Below are positions 44,175 through 54,528 of a stretch of DNA of 64,000 nt, piece after piece. The DNA lies in NCBI GenBank assembly GCA_021018995.1, contig CM037584.1, positions 145,531,317-145,595,316 of the forward strand. The letters run 5' to 3'. The stretch comes from Chloranthus sessilifolius (Eukaryota > Streptophyta > Magnoliopsida > Chloranthales > Chloranthaceae). The position numbers and the translations under genes are program-made. The notes below the pieces were generated by a model. That model had not been told where the DNA came from. It ran no database searches and saw only the letters and a list, made by a program, of their open reading frames with translations. Numbering within the stretch: the first letter of the stretch is position 1; every line of letters starts with the position of its first letter.

Positions 44175-46762
44175 TGTGACAGCCCGGATTTCGGCACCCC
44201 GAAACCCGTGCCATCAGCACGATCATCTTGACCGTGCCCCTCAACTATGCACGGAACACTGGTATATCAAGCATAAAATAAAGAAGAACAACTTGCGGAA
44301 TTTAAATCTACATAAAAACACTTCTCAAAAGACAGTTCTACCCTCATGCCTCTGCATGAAGGGAGAACCGATCCGAACCATCGATGATAATCATCATCAT
44401 GGATGGTTCACCCAAAAGAATACTCTGATATCCATATACACAAGGTTTAATCAAAAACCAGGCTTGACATACCAAGCCGTACAATCTCCAACTAAAACAG
44501 AGTCCTCTAGAAGAAGTCCTGAGGTGGCTCTAACTCCTCGCACGCCGCAGTCGACTCGCAGGGATCGCGTCTCACGAAGCCGGCGATTGCTAATAGTGGA
44601 CTGACGTATAGTCTATAGGGTGAGCTACATCCTAGCTCAATAGGGAACAAACACTGTTGAACATATAAATTATAACTCACATATATTCTATGATATGTCA
44701 TGCATGATGTATCTATGCAGTTGTTGATGAAACAGTTAAAAAGCATTTCGTTTTACTGTTGATTTCTTATATTTTCATTTACTCATGAATAATGCTGAAA
44801 AGGCCTAAAGCAAAACTTAAACTTTCAACTTAAGTAATCCCCGAGCAATATAGCATCGAGCCCCGATGAGATACCCTTCATCGTCATCTATATAGACAGT
44901 TTTAATGTATTCCCTGGGAATACCATATAGTACCCAAGCCCCTTTCCCCTGGGGATTGGTGGCGGGGTTTCACTTGTCTCAACCAACACCCCTGGGGTGT
45001 ACTTACTATGTACGGATAAGCCTCCGCACTGGCCTACGGTTTCGCCGCCGTATCGGTCACGGATATCCTGCCGTGTCAGTCGTGGATATCCCGCCACGTC
45101 GGTGGGGTAACCTATCAAACCTCAAATAACAAAAATATCGGTGCCTTACATATAGTTATTCACCGTGTAAGTGTGCTATCTTATATCAGTTAGGCCCTAT
45201 CAAGCATGATTCAATCCTTGGATACATCCCTGGGATGTGTCCATTTACTTGCATCACACCTGATGCTCTTTTCTCTTTACCTCTTCATCCCCTGGGGATG
45301 GCTCATTAGTTTACTCTTATGAATATCACACACACACACTTTTCACAATTCTTTAAGCAAAGAAAATATTTGAATGGAAATTTATATCACTACATACATG
45401 CTCTTGTAAAATAAGGTACATGTTCAAGGTGTTCCCTACCTTAGGTCTCTATCGATTTAATGCATCAAGGTCCCACTCGGCTCCTTGTGCCCACTTCCAT
45501 ACGTATCACCTATGATACCATTAAACACACTCAAACGTCACAAAGATGTAATGAATAAGTCTCAAGACCCCCTAGAGTCTTGAAGTAAGAATCAAAAGTC
45601 CACAAAGTTTACTATCGATTAATCAATTCCAAAATCGATTAATCGAATCGATTCGATTAATCGATTTCCAAAATCGATTAATCGAAAGTAAATATCGATT
45701 AATCAAACAATTTCGATTAATCAAACCTTTTCGAAAGTCCATTCTCGGTCAATTGAGTTTTCATTCGATTAATCAATCCAATTTCGATCAATCGAAATTC
45801 TTCTTTTCGCAAAGCAAATTCACTGTTCGAACAGTCGAGTTTTCATTCGATTAATCGAATCCAATTTCAATTAATCGAAATCCTCCTTTTCGCAAAGTAG
45901 ACCTTGTTGAGCTTGAGTTTCACAAGTTGATTAATCGATTTCAAATCGATTAATCGAAAACCAAAAATCGATTAATCGAAATCCCATTTCGATTAGTCGA
46001 TTTTTCCTCAAGTCATTTCCTTTAACCCCTGGGGTCCACTGGAGTTTCTCAGTCGATTAATCGATTCCCAAATCGATCAATCGAAATCCAAAGTCGATTA
46101 ATCGAAATTCAATTGATTAATCGGAAATCGGGTCCTCCGACCCTTCAACTTCTGCCAATTTCGATTATCAAACCCAATTTCGATTAATCGAATTGTCGAT
46201 CAACCCTTTTTTTGTTCTTCCCAATCTTTTTCCATACTTTTTCTTCTATTTTTCTAAGCCATTATCCTATGATTTAACCCACATTTTACTGCAACTTAAC
46301 CCCTATAATCTATGCATCTTATTTACAAAATTTTACCTTGAATAGCTCTCAAGTTGATTTCAATTCTAGGGTTGGAAGGCTAGGGTTCCACTTTTGGTTT
46401 CTAACGGATTCCTGTCCAAATCCGCCTCTTTAATGCTTGAATCCTTCTTCCAATCACCCACAATAACTCCTCTCTTACTCCTCTCTCTCTCTCTCTTTAC
46501 TTCTCTCAACCACCAAAACATGAAAGTTAGGGTTTTCAACCCTTTTATCTTATCTCTTTTCTCGGTGTGTGGAGCACATACACACTCATCGGTGTATGCC
46601 ACTCTACACTCCTCTATCTCTCCACTCTTCTACCCTGGTTCACACATCACATTCGCTCATCTCACCATAAGTTTATCAATGAACTATCTCATGGTCAAAC
46701 CTAAGACCAATCGAGCATGGATCCCGAGGTCCTCGTTTGACGTGCTTTTTCGGGTTATTACA
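44175..46762 (-). repeat. 3' LTR of the Tekay-like element
   Basis: Minus strand TGTAATAACCCGAAAAAG (ending 46762) to GGGCTGTCACA (starting 44175). It pairs with 54529-57127. The U3 array of TCGATTAATCGA lies at 45612-46205. A small hairpin TTTCGG-CACC-CCGAAA sits at 44189-44204, next to the LTR end. Confidence 0.93.
45612..46205 (-). repeat. U3 array of the palindrome TCGATTAATCGA (3' LTR)
   Basis: Roughly nine perfect copies plus many with one change (TCGATTAATCAA, TTGATTAATCGA). Spacers of about 8-25 bp are mostly of the form AATTTCC, AAATCC or AAACC. The 12-mer is its own reverse complement. Confidence 0.9.
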
Positions 46763-46775
46763 TCCTCCCCACCTT
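46763..46775 (-). other. Polypurine tract of the Tekay-like element
   Basis: Minus strand AAGGTGGGGAGGA directly before the 3' LTR TGTAATAACCC, preceded by the GAGGACGAAAATTCCC stretch often found at this place in chromoviruses. Confidence 0.75.
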
Positions 46776-47268
46776 GGGAATTTTCGTCCTCAAAAATCAC
46801 CCAAAGGTGTGGTGGTCTGATCTCAACCCCCCCCCCCCCACACTCTGAGGTGAGGTGGATTATTACTTAGACGCAGCGTTGAGCGATAGTTATGAGTAGA
46901 GTGTGAATTTAAATGAAACTTGCAATTACACGATACAACAATGTAGACAACCAAACTTTTCATAAATACTTTTTTCATTTACGTCCAAAAATTTCATTTG
47001 TATTAATAATTGAAACTGTTACAAAGCGCCACATAAGTTGGCGTACAAAACTATACATGTATACAATCAAAATGATAAACAAAATCCTCCAAGGTTGAGT
47101 TCGGAGCAGCTCCTCTGGTGGTGCTGTGGGGTAGCCCATGGCGCTGTGGTGGCGATGGTGGTATCCGGGTAGTTTGAGGTGATGCTACAAGGCCGGTAGG
47201 TGGAACGGCGGTGGATGTAAAGGCACCGGCCATGTAATTGTGTCCTAAAGACCGGCCCCGATGAAAGG
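46776..47268 (-). other. Spacer between extra ORF and 3' LTR, Tekay-like element
   Basis: No gene seen. It includes a run of 13 C (46827-46839), a likely slippage site, and AT-rich sequence. It probably forms the 3' untranslated region of the extra ORF. Confidence 0.5.
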
Positions 47269-48455
47269 TCAGGGTGCCATGGTCCATTCTTCTTCATACA
47301 AGATATCCATGTAGGTGTGGGGGTAGATGAACTGGAGGGTGTGAAACATGAGGAAATCAATTCTCCTGCTCATCCTCTCGTTATTCGCCCATTCATTCGC
47401 CAACACGCCCTCTATGGTAGGACCGGATGGAGCGGCGCGCCGGCGGTAGGATGAGGTAGGAGTCGCGGGCGCGGAGTGGGCGGGTGGTGTGGGTGTTGCA
47501 GCTGTCTGGGAAGTAGCCCTTCCCACGGACGGCTCGGCGGGTGCGGCAGGAGTGGGGTGTGGGTCCCGCGTGGTGGGGGTGGTGGCGTGCTGCTGCTGGT
47601 GCCGCTGGTTCATGGGCGGAGCGGGACCCGAGGGTAGGGTCCGCTTAGAGTTGTAGCTACGGGTCCATGAAGACTTTGTGAACGCTCTTCACGCTGATCC
47701 AGTAGCCCTCACCTCGTGAGGTGAGATGGTGTAGGATGTCTCGCTGAGTAGCACTCCAACATGCTCGAGATGAGCCGAGCATAGGGCATCTTTCCTTGGG
47801 CCTCATGTTGCCCTTCATCAATTTGCCCTTGATGTACCTCATCCCTTCTAGGATGACCTTGGTAGCATCAAACCATCGGCCATGGGTCACAGAAAGTGCA
47901 TGTTGCACTTTGTCCATGCGCCGTGTGTCGCGCGCATCGGGTAAAGGTTGCATTTTATTATGGAGTCGAGCATCCACATGTAGGGTGGAAGATCGACCCT
48001 CTTGATGGAAGTGCCCGACCCCTTCTTGCCATTTGTCATGAGGGTCATGACTTCCTCAAATCGGGGGTCTTCCACAAAGGGTGGGAATAGGGTGGTCTCC
48101 GGGGTGAACTCGAGGTAGCACTCGAGCACCTCATGAATGTGACGCCGAGTGATCGTGTAGAGACGACCCTCGATCTTGGTGATGATGCAGTCGTCGGTAG
48201 GGCCATTGGTTAGCCCTTGGTAGAATAATCTCACCAATCTAGGGTAGTAGGAACCCCGGATTGGTTTGAGAAGATTGCCGAGACCGGCATTGTTTATATA
48301 GTTTTGAGCCCATTGGGTCTCGCCCGGTACGTCGGGATCGGTGAAAAGGGTAGGGTCGATGGTATATTCGACCTCAAAGGTCTTGGCAGCCCACCACTGC
48401 TTGGTTGCTCCACGTTGGTGGTGGTGGTGGCATGGGGTGGATTCGGAAGACTCAT
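47269..48455 (-). pseudogene. Extra (accessory) ORF after pol, Tekay-like element, function unknown
   Basis: Likely start ATG at 48453-48455 (MSLPNPPHATTTTT), with a frame slip in the following (ACC)n repeat. The main frame then shows QWAQNYINNAGLGNLLKPIR and YYPRLVRLFYQGL (48290-48215), TITRRHIHEVLECYLEF, and LPPYMWMLDSIIKCNLYPMR (48010-47940). After a second slip come GRWFDATKVILEGMRYIKGK and PYARLISSML in another frame. It ends with a Pro/Thr/Ala-rich segment and a C-terminus RIDFLMFHTLQFIYPHTYMD (stop 47269). The core resembles the Transposase_32 / 'putative plant transposon protein' type (VREFYANL-like start) and aligns with the Athila extra ORFs. No catalytic motif is recognised. Confidence 0.6.
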
Positions 48456-48810
48456 GGTAGACGCGCCGAACCGGAGGTGGTCTCCGATTCCGACGGTGAT
48501 GGAGTCCTCACCCGATGGGGGTAGGTGGTGGTGGTGCGGCGTTCACGCCTAACCGAAGTTAGAAGTTGCCTTCTTCAAGACAATCGGGTTTTAAGCATAT
48601 TGGGAAAAATCTAGGGTTTTCTAACTCAAATTGAAAGGAAAACACGAATTTAGGGTTTACCGTGGGTTTTGGATGCGATGGTAGTTGAATCCGATCCGAA
48701 ACCAAAACGCAAAACCCTAGAGTGCTCGGTTGGTTGGAGAAGAAGGAAGAAGGTGAAGCGCCAAAACCCCAAAGCAAGAAAATTTTGAATGGGGAATAAA
48801 ATCCCCAATC
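48456..48810 (-). other. Leader of the Tekay extra ORF
   Basis: Begins about 30 bp after the TATA box. On the minus strand it holds three AAACCCTA-type boxes (near 48612, 48650 and 48712), common in plant 5' untranslated leaders. A 72-codon frame (48777-48559) has no recognised similarity and is more likely leader than gene. Confidence 0.4.
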
Positions 48811-48820
48811 TTATATATAT
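48811..48820 (-). promoter_or_regulatory. TATA box of an internal promoter
   Basis: Minus strand GCTATATATATAAGATT directly downstream of the internal palindrome array and about 355 bp upstream of the extra-ORF ATG. Its location between pol and the extra ORF suggests a separate transcript start. That role is inference. Confidence 0.5.
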
Positions 48821-48824
48821 AGCG

Positions 48825-49445
48825 TGGCTCGATTAATCGAAATTCGTAATCGATTAATCGAGATTCAAACTAGGTTAACGCGTAAAATCGATTAATCGAT
48901 TTCCAAAATCGATTAATCGAAAGTCAAATTCGATTAATCAAATCATTTCGATTAATCGAAATCATCTAATTGAAATTTTAAATTTTAAGCTCATCGGCGA
49001 GCCGTACCGAATCGAATCATCATTAATCGAAATCAAAATCGATTAATCGAGTTTCACTTGATTAATCAAATCGCAGGTAACTTCTCAATTTCGAAATTCT
49101 TTAAATAATCGATTAATAAAACTCATTTCGATTAATCGAAACTTCAAAATCGATTAATCGAAAGATTAATCGAAATTGTCTATGTGTATTCAATTTCTTC
49201 AAATCTCTTAAGTAAATCGATTAATCGAAATATAATTCGATTAATCGAAATGTCCAAATCGACTTGTTGATTCCAAATCGATTAATCGAAATGTCCAATT
49301 CGATTAATCGAATTTGGTCTTCTATGTATATTCTAACTCTCTTTCACATTTCCAGTCACTGGCACATGCCAGTCGACTAATCGAACAAAATCGATTAATC
49401 GAAATTCCAAATCGATTAATCGATTTGAAATTCGATTAATCGGTT
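48825..49445 (-). promoter_or_regulatory. Internal array of TCGATTAATCGA palindromes upstream of extra ORF
   Basis: At least 14 perfect TCGATTAATCGA copies and several variants, in the same style as the LTR U3 arrays (45612-46205, 55955-56575). The array lies between the chromodomain stop (49584) and the TATA box at 48811. Like the LTR it joins the palindromes by short AT-rich spacers. Confidence 0.75.
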
Positions 49446-49583
49446 TTGCCCAAATTGTGTAGATTGTCAATTTCTTTGGTTCTTTTACTACATTTGACAA
49501 TTTATGACAGATTGGATCAAATTTCCATTGAATTTCAAGCATAGTGGAGATTTTACAACATATTTGTGGTTTACATTGACTTC

Positions 49584-50722
49584 TCACGTCGTTGGAAACA
49601 AGGCCGGATATTGTGCTCTCACATCGGCCTCTCGTTCCCAAGTAGCCTCTTCTTTTGGATGATTGTTCCACCGAACAAGCACTAAGGGAATCACTTTAGT
49701 GCGCAGTACTTGCTCTTTTCGATCCAGAATCTCCACTGGTTCCTCTACCATGCTCATGTCCTCACACATCTCTATAGGTTGCTTTCCTAACACATGAGAC
49801 GGATCATTCACGTACTTTCTGAGCATCGATATGTGGAAAACATTATGTACTCGATCAAATAGCGGTGGTAAACCAATGCGATATGCAACTTCACCTACTC
49901 GTCCTAAAATTTCAAATGGTCCAACATAACGTGGACTTAACTTCTCCCACTTGCCAAATCTCATTACACCTTTCATAGGTGACACCTTCACAAACACATG
50001 CCCGCCAACTTTGTAGACAACACTGGTCCGCTTCATTGCGGCGTAACTTTTCTGCCTACTCTGTGCTGTCTTCAACCTTTCTCTGATAATTCGGACGACG
50101 GTAGCATTATCTTCAAGTAGTTTCGGTCCTAATACAAATTTTTCACCTGTTTCCTCCCAATTGAGGGGTGACTTGCATCGTCGTCCATACAGAGCTTCAT
50201 ACGGTGCCATGCCAATGCTCGTTTGAAAACTGTTATTATATGCGAACTCGAGCATCGGTAGATACTCATCCCAAAGATCCTTGCATATCAAGCATGCACG
50301 CCCGAGCATGACTTCTATTACTTGATTCGCCTCGCCCATCGCTTTGAGGATGGAAAGCTGAACTAAAGTCTAGTCGTGTTCCCATTCCTTCTTGAAATTT
50401 CTTCCAAAACTTGACGTATATAGTGGATCACGATCCAAACGATGTCGCTTGGAATCCCGTGTAATCTTACAATCTCCTTCATGTATAACCGCCATCTTCC
50501 CGTCAGATATGTGGTATTGTACGGCAAAAGTGCTACCGATTTGGTCAATCGGTCTACGACGACCCAAATGGCATTGTGTCTCTTGGCAGTACTGGGTAGT
50601 CCAACAATGAAATCCATTGAGATCGATTCCCACTTCCATTCTGGTATTGGTAAAGGTTGCAATAGTCCCGCAGGATGTCTATGATCAACCTTCACTTGCT
50701 GACAAGTCAAACATCGTGACAC
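49584..50722 (-). pseudogene. Integrase core and chromodomain-like C-terminus, Tekay-like element
   Basis: [20 protein letters not shown] is the end of the zinc-binding part. [15 protein letters not shown] supplies the first catalytic aspartate (about 50640-50590). The region [11 protein letters not shown], with the second aspartate, is in another frame (near 50430). The third-residue region is damaged (GEANQVIEVM). From 50339 one open frame gives LWDEYLPMLEFAYNNSFQTS, APYEALYGRRCKSPLNWEE, the GPFEILGRVGEVAYRIGLP domain and HNVFHISMLRKYV. It ends with a chromodomain-like VLVRWNNHPKEEATWE (about 49660). Chromodomains steer chromovirus integration to heterochromatin marks. Frameshifts near 50720 and 50350 prevent one protein. 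Confidence 0.85.
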
Positions 50723-51005
50723 ATACCGCCTCGTCTTGTTTCAGTCCTCTCCACCAGAAATTCTTTTTCAAATCTTGGTACATTTTGGTGCTACCTGGGT
50801 GGATAGCATAATTTGACTTATGAGCCTCATCAAGAATTGTTCGTCTTAGGTCGGCATTGTCCGGAATGCAGAGACGGCCCTTGAACAATAAAGAACCATC
50901 TTCTTTTACTGAGAAGTCCGACCTAATGCCTTCACTCACGTCTTGATGAATCTTCGTTAACGCTGGATCTTTCATCTGTAGATCGTGGATATGCTCAAAT
51001 ATCAC
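50685..51005 (-). pseudogene. Integrase N-terminal part, Tekay-like element
   Basis: Open frame with DPALTKIHQDVSEGIRSDF, GRLCIPDNADLRRTILDEAH and YAIHPGSTKMYQDLKKNFWW, i.e. the two histidines of the HHCC zinc motif. The two cysteines follow in the next frame ([10 protein letters not shown]). A one-base frame break near 50720 separates them. Confidence 0.8.
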
Positions 51006-51640
51006 TGGCTTCTTGATATGTTAGCCAAAAAGGATCCAGTGTCCTTTGACTCAATGTTCGCATCATAGATTGCCAGGTCTTCCAATAATTTCCATCGGTG
51101 CATACCCAAAATCAAAGAAGCTAACTGAGTTGAACCTTTTCGACTCAATGCATCGGCTACTACATTAGCCTTGCATGGATGGTATTGTATAGAGCAATCG
51201 TAATCCTTGAGGAATTCCATCCATCTGCGCTGTCTCATGATGAGTTCTTTCTGTGTAAACAGATATCGGAGGCTCTTATGATCGGTGAAAATTTCAAATG
51301 TCTCACCATACAAGTAATGTCTCCAAAAATGATAAAATGACTGCTAGTTCTAAGTCATGAGTCGGGTAATTTTTCTCGTGTTCTTTCAGCTGTCTTGATC
51401 CGTAAGCTATCACCTTCTTGTGTTGGTTGAGCACACAACCAAGGCCATTGTATGACGCGTCGCTGTACACGGCGTATCCTCCACTGCCTGAAGGAATCGC
51501 TAACATCGAGTCAAGTGAGTCTCGCTTTGAGTTCTTGAAACTCTTCACATGCCTCACTCCACTCAAACCTTGAATCTTTCGTGTCACTTTGTGAGAGGTC
51601 CCGATATCTTTGAAAACCCTCAACGAAATGTCGATAATAA
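51002..51640 (-). pseudogene. RNase H domain, Tekay-like element
   Basis: [18 protein letters not shown] (near 51480-51425) and [20 protein letters not shown]...ELAVI supply the first acidic residues. After a short frame break, [20 protein letters not shown] and [20 protein letters not shown] with [10 protein letters not shown] (51313-51130) complete the domain. A nearly complete set of landmarks, two frames. Confidence 0.83.
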
Positions 51641-52359
51641 TAGCCTGCTAAGCCCAGAAAACTTCGGACATCGGTCACTGTCTTTGGTTGCTCCCATTTA
51701 ACTACTGCTTCTATCTTTGCTGGATCTACCGTGACACCATGCTTTGAGACGACATGTCCCAAAAAGCTAACTTCTTCCAACCAAAACTCACACTTCCGAA
51801 GTTTACGACAATTGGTGTTCACGAAGGCCTCAGAGAGCAATCCTCAAATGTTCTTCGTGTTCCGCCTTGGATTTGGAATATATCAATATATCATCAACAA
51901 ACACTACGACGCAGAGTCCAAGTGTGGTTTAAACACTCGTTCATCGATCCATAAACGACGCCGAGCATTCGTTAATCCAAACGGCATCACAAGGAATTCA
52001 TAGTGTCCATACCGTGTCCTAAAGTCGCCTTTCTCAATGTCCTCGCCTTTGACTCAAGAATCGATGATACCTGTATCTCGTGTCGATCTTAAGAAAAATA
52101 CCTTGCTCCTTGCGGTTGGTGAATAGATCGTCTATTCTAGGCAAGGGTAGCGGTTCTTCACGAGTGAGTTTGTTCAATTGTCGATAGTCAATGCATAGCC
52201 GCATTGACCCATCTTTCTTCTTGACAAACAAGACCGGTGCTCCCCATGGAGACACGCCGGTCTAACAAACCCCTTGTCCATAAGCTCTTGTAGTTGTTCC
52301 TTCAATTCCTTTAACTCGGGAGCCATTCTATAAGGTGCTTTGAAATAGGCTCCGTTCAC
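51641..52359 (-). pseudogene. Reverse transcriptase domain, Tekay-like element
   Basis: [20 protein letters not shown] and GFVRP begin the domain. [20 protein letters not shown] and YRQLN (52250-52180) follow. Then [10 protein letters not shown], and the catalytic VFVDDILIYS with both aspartates (FVDD at 51890-51901), [20 protein letters not shown] and [17 protein letters not shown] (51770-51610). Frame breaks near 52260, 52050 and 51850. The active-site residues survive, but no continuous frame does. Confidence 0.85.
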
Positions 52360-52381
52360 GGTGCTAAGTCAATGGCGAATT

Positions 52382-52876
52382 CTACTTCTCTTTCGAGGTA
52401 ATCCGAGCAATTCTTCCGAAACACGTCGTGAAGTCTCGCTGCGCTATCTCGTAAATGACGTTCTTTTCTTCCTTGTCCTCCTTTAAGAAAGCTAAGTATC
52501 CATCGCACCCCTTCTCGATCATTTTCTCGGCCCTTCTTCTGAGATCAATGGTACGATGAATGACCTCTTGAAACCGAAATGATCTTCTTGTGTTGGGTGC
52601 GAAAATAACTACCTTGTTCTTGCAATCGGCGGTAATGTCAACCACCATGCCAAGGATCACATCAAACCCTTTCATGTCTAATGACGACTTTGCTTCTAGT
52701 TCATGCACTTCTAAGTCTTGAACTGCTACGATGATGGATTTGCAAGCTAACTCCGTGTCTACTAACTCTCCAAATGAATGAACCGAATAGGGCGAAATCC
52801 AACGTCGAACAATCTTCATCTTCTTAGCGAAACGTGGAGTGGCGAATGAGTGGGTAGACCCGGGGTCTATCAACAC
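52382..52876 (-). pseudogene. Protease, Tekay-like element
   Basis: A 164-codon segment opening MLIDPGSTHSFATPRFAKKM. DPGSTHSF is a known variant of the retropepsin D(S/T)G active site in chromoviruses. It continues with ELACKSIIV, LEAKSSLDMKGFDVILGMV (family form LDMLGFDVILGMDWL). It then runs on toward RT. The upstream frame is broken near 52880. Confidence 0.8.
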
Positions 52877-53044
52877 TCGGCGTTATATCCAAGCATCCTC
52901 TTTCATACACATTTAGAGTACCCATAGCATACATACACCCACACAATAATTTACACATTAATTTACCCTCAATTTACATAGCTTTTGGTATTGAGAAAGA
53001 ATCTATATAATTTCCTAATGCATGCTTCTTCTCTATCTAAAGTT
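52877..53044 (-). other. Gag-protease junction, Tekay-like element
   Basis: AT-rich insertion-like stretch (52890-53060) unlike its coding neighbours, with runs of A and T on both strands. It separates the zinc-knuckle frame from protease. It could be an intron-like or foreign insert; no ends are recognised. Confidence 0.35.
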
Positions 53045-54426
53045 TTAACGAAAAGAAAATTTTCCTTTAATTTTAAAAGGAATCTCACCTTGGATGACGT
53101 CATGCACGTTCCCTGCTTCCTGAGCAGTGACTGCATAGGCTCTCCCCTGGATGATCGGTTTCCTTGCTTGAATTGGTCGTGGTGCTACAACTGAAACCGT
53201 CTTTCTCTTATCTGGCTCGAGGCAATCCTTGATCAAGTGGCCCACCTTGCCACATCGGAAACAGCCCCTAGTTCCCAATCTACAGTCCACTGTTCTATGA
53301 GGCTTGCCACACTTTGCGCAAGTCTCCCGAGGTGCGGAAAAGCGATGCGAGAACCACGAGTATGATGGCGCCAGTAGACATGGCAGGGCTCTCATAGCGA
53401 ATAGGTCTCCCCGACGCAAGTAATGGAAACCTCTGTTGGTCTTCCGAAACCCCCTTGGAACTGTGGCCTCTGATTCTGGCCCATGAACCTCGGCTTTTTG
53501 TTCACCGGTTCATAGTGCCCCGTTCTTCCTTGTTCATTTCCTCCTCTCTGCTGCTCTCTCTATCTATATCTGTTATTGTTCTCCTCTTCTACAACCAATG
53601 CTTTGCTCATGACCTCTTCATAGGTCCTCAGTTGAAATGGAGCTACGCCTCCCCTAAGCTCAAAGCTTCAAACCTTCTTGAAACCTCTTGGACTTCATCA
53701 CTTGAGCGTGATCCGAGCAAACGGGCAAGTCGTAGAAACTCTACCCCTATTCTCTCTCACCGTCATTCTCCTTGTACTAACTGCAAAATTGTATCTCAAG
53801 TCGGTTCCTCACCACTTCGAAAATATTGTTTGTTGAACTCCTCAACAAACTCCTCCCAAGTCCAAGGCAACTCGAGTCTCGAGCCCGAGTCCGTGTCACG
53901 GACTTCCACCAAGGCCCACCTCCCATCCAACATGTAAGCCCATCTCACACTCTCATCTTCCGTGCAAGTTAGCACGCTAAAGACTTTCTCCATTTCCATC
54001 AGCCAATTCTCAGCGGCCATCGTGTCTGCCTGCCCAGAAAATGTAGGAGGTCTCATCCTTCTAAACTCTGTAAAAGATGAGGGCAAAGGCAACGCAGGTC
54101 CTACAGGTGGTGTAGGTGGCTGCTGTTCTCTTGATGCATGAGCTGCAAAGGATGCTGCTTGTTGTGCCATGGCAGCTGCCATAGTCTCCATAGTGTGCAT
54201 CATCCTTTGTCGCTCTATCTTCTTGTCTTTCTCTCAATCTTTCTTGCTCTCTCAGATCTTGATCCTGATGATCTCGATCCTCTTCCTCATGCTGTCTGCT
54301 ACTACTGCCCCCTGGGGCCTCGTTACCTCCTAAAGGCACTCTGTTTGTAGGAGAGATGTAACCATCTCCACTACGTAAACTCCTTTGATGGTCTCCCCTT
54401 GGTCGGCCTCTCCCTCTAGCTGACAT
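53045..54426 (-). pseudogene. Gag with zinc knuckles, Tekay-like element
   Basis: Start ATG at 54426 (MSARGRGRPRGDHQRSLRSG), about 90 bp after the primer site. A charged Arg/Glu-rich stretch follows (RDHQDQDLREQERLRERQ). After a frame break comes the capsid part FRRMRPPTFSGQADTMAAEN with WLMEMEKVFSVL and RLELPWTWEEFVEEFNKQYF (54050-53840). The nucleocapsid follows with CAKCGKPHRTVDC and CFRCGKVGHLIKDC (53320-53210), the latter a classic CCHC knuckle. A damaged stretch lies between 53795 and 53420. This protein would form the particle and bind element RNA. Confidence 0.83.
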
Positions 54427-54514
54427 TGCGGCTGCATTTGAAACTAAAGTTTCGTTAGCAGAAGCCCCTATGTTCTGACGAAAGAACCCTTGTCAGAATT
54501 GCTAAAAGAAAATA

Positions 54515-54526
54515 GCTCTGATACCA
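54515..54526 (-). other. Primer binding site (initiator tRNA-Met)
   Basis: Minus strand TGGTATCAGAGC, two bases after the 5' LTR end. This is the standard tRNA-iMet complementary site of many plant elements and fixes the minus orientation. Confidence 0.93.
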
Positions 54527-54528
54527 AC

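Noticed and set aside
46827..46839. Run of 13 C as a regulatory signal
   Set aside because: Most simply a homopolymer slippage or read artefact near the polypurine tract; no partner structure seen.
48825..49445. Repeat-spacer arrays resembling a CRISPR array
   Set aside because: The repeat is only 12 bp and palindromic, spacers are uneven and not unique, and it recurs inside plant LTRs with no cas-like genes.
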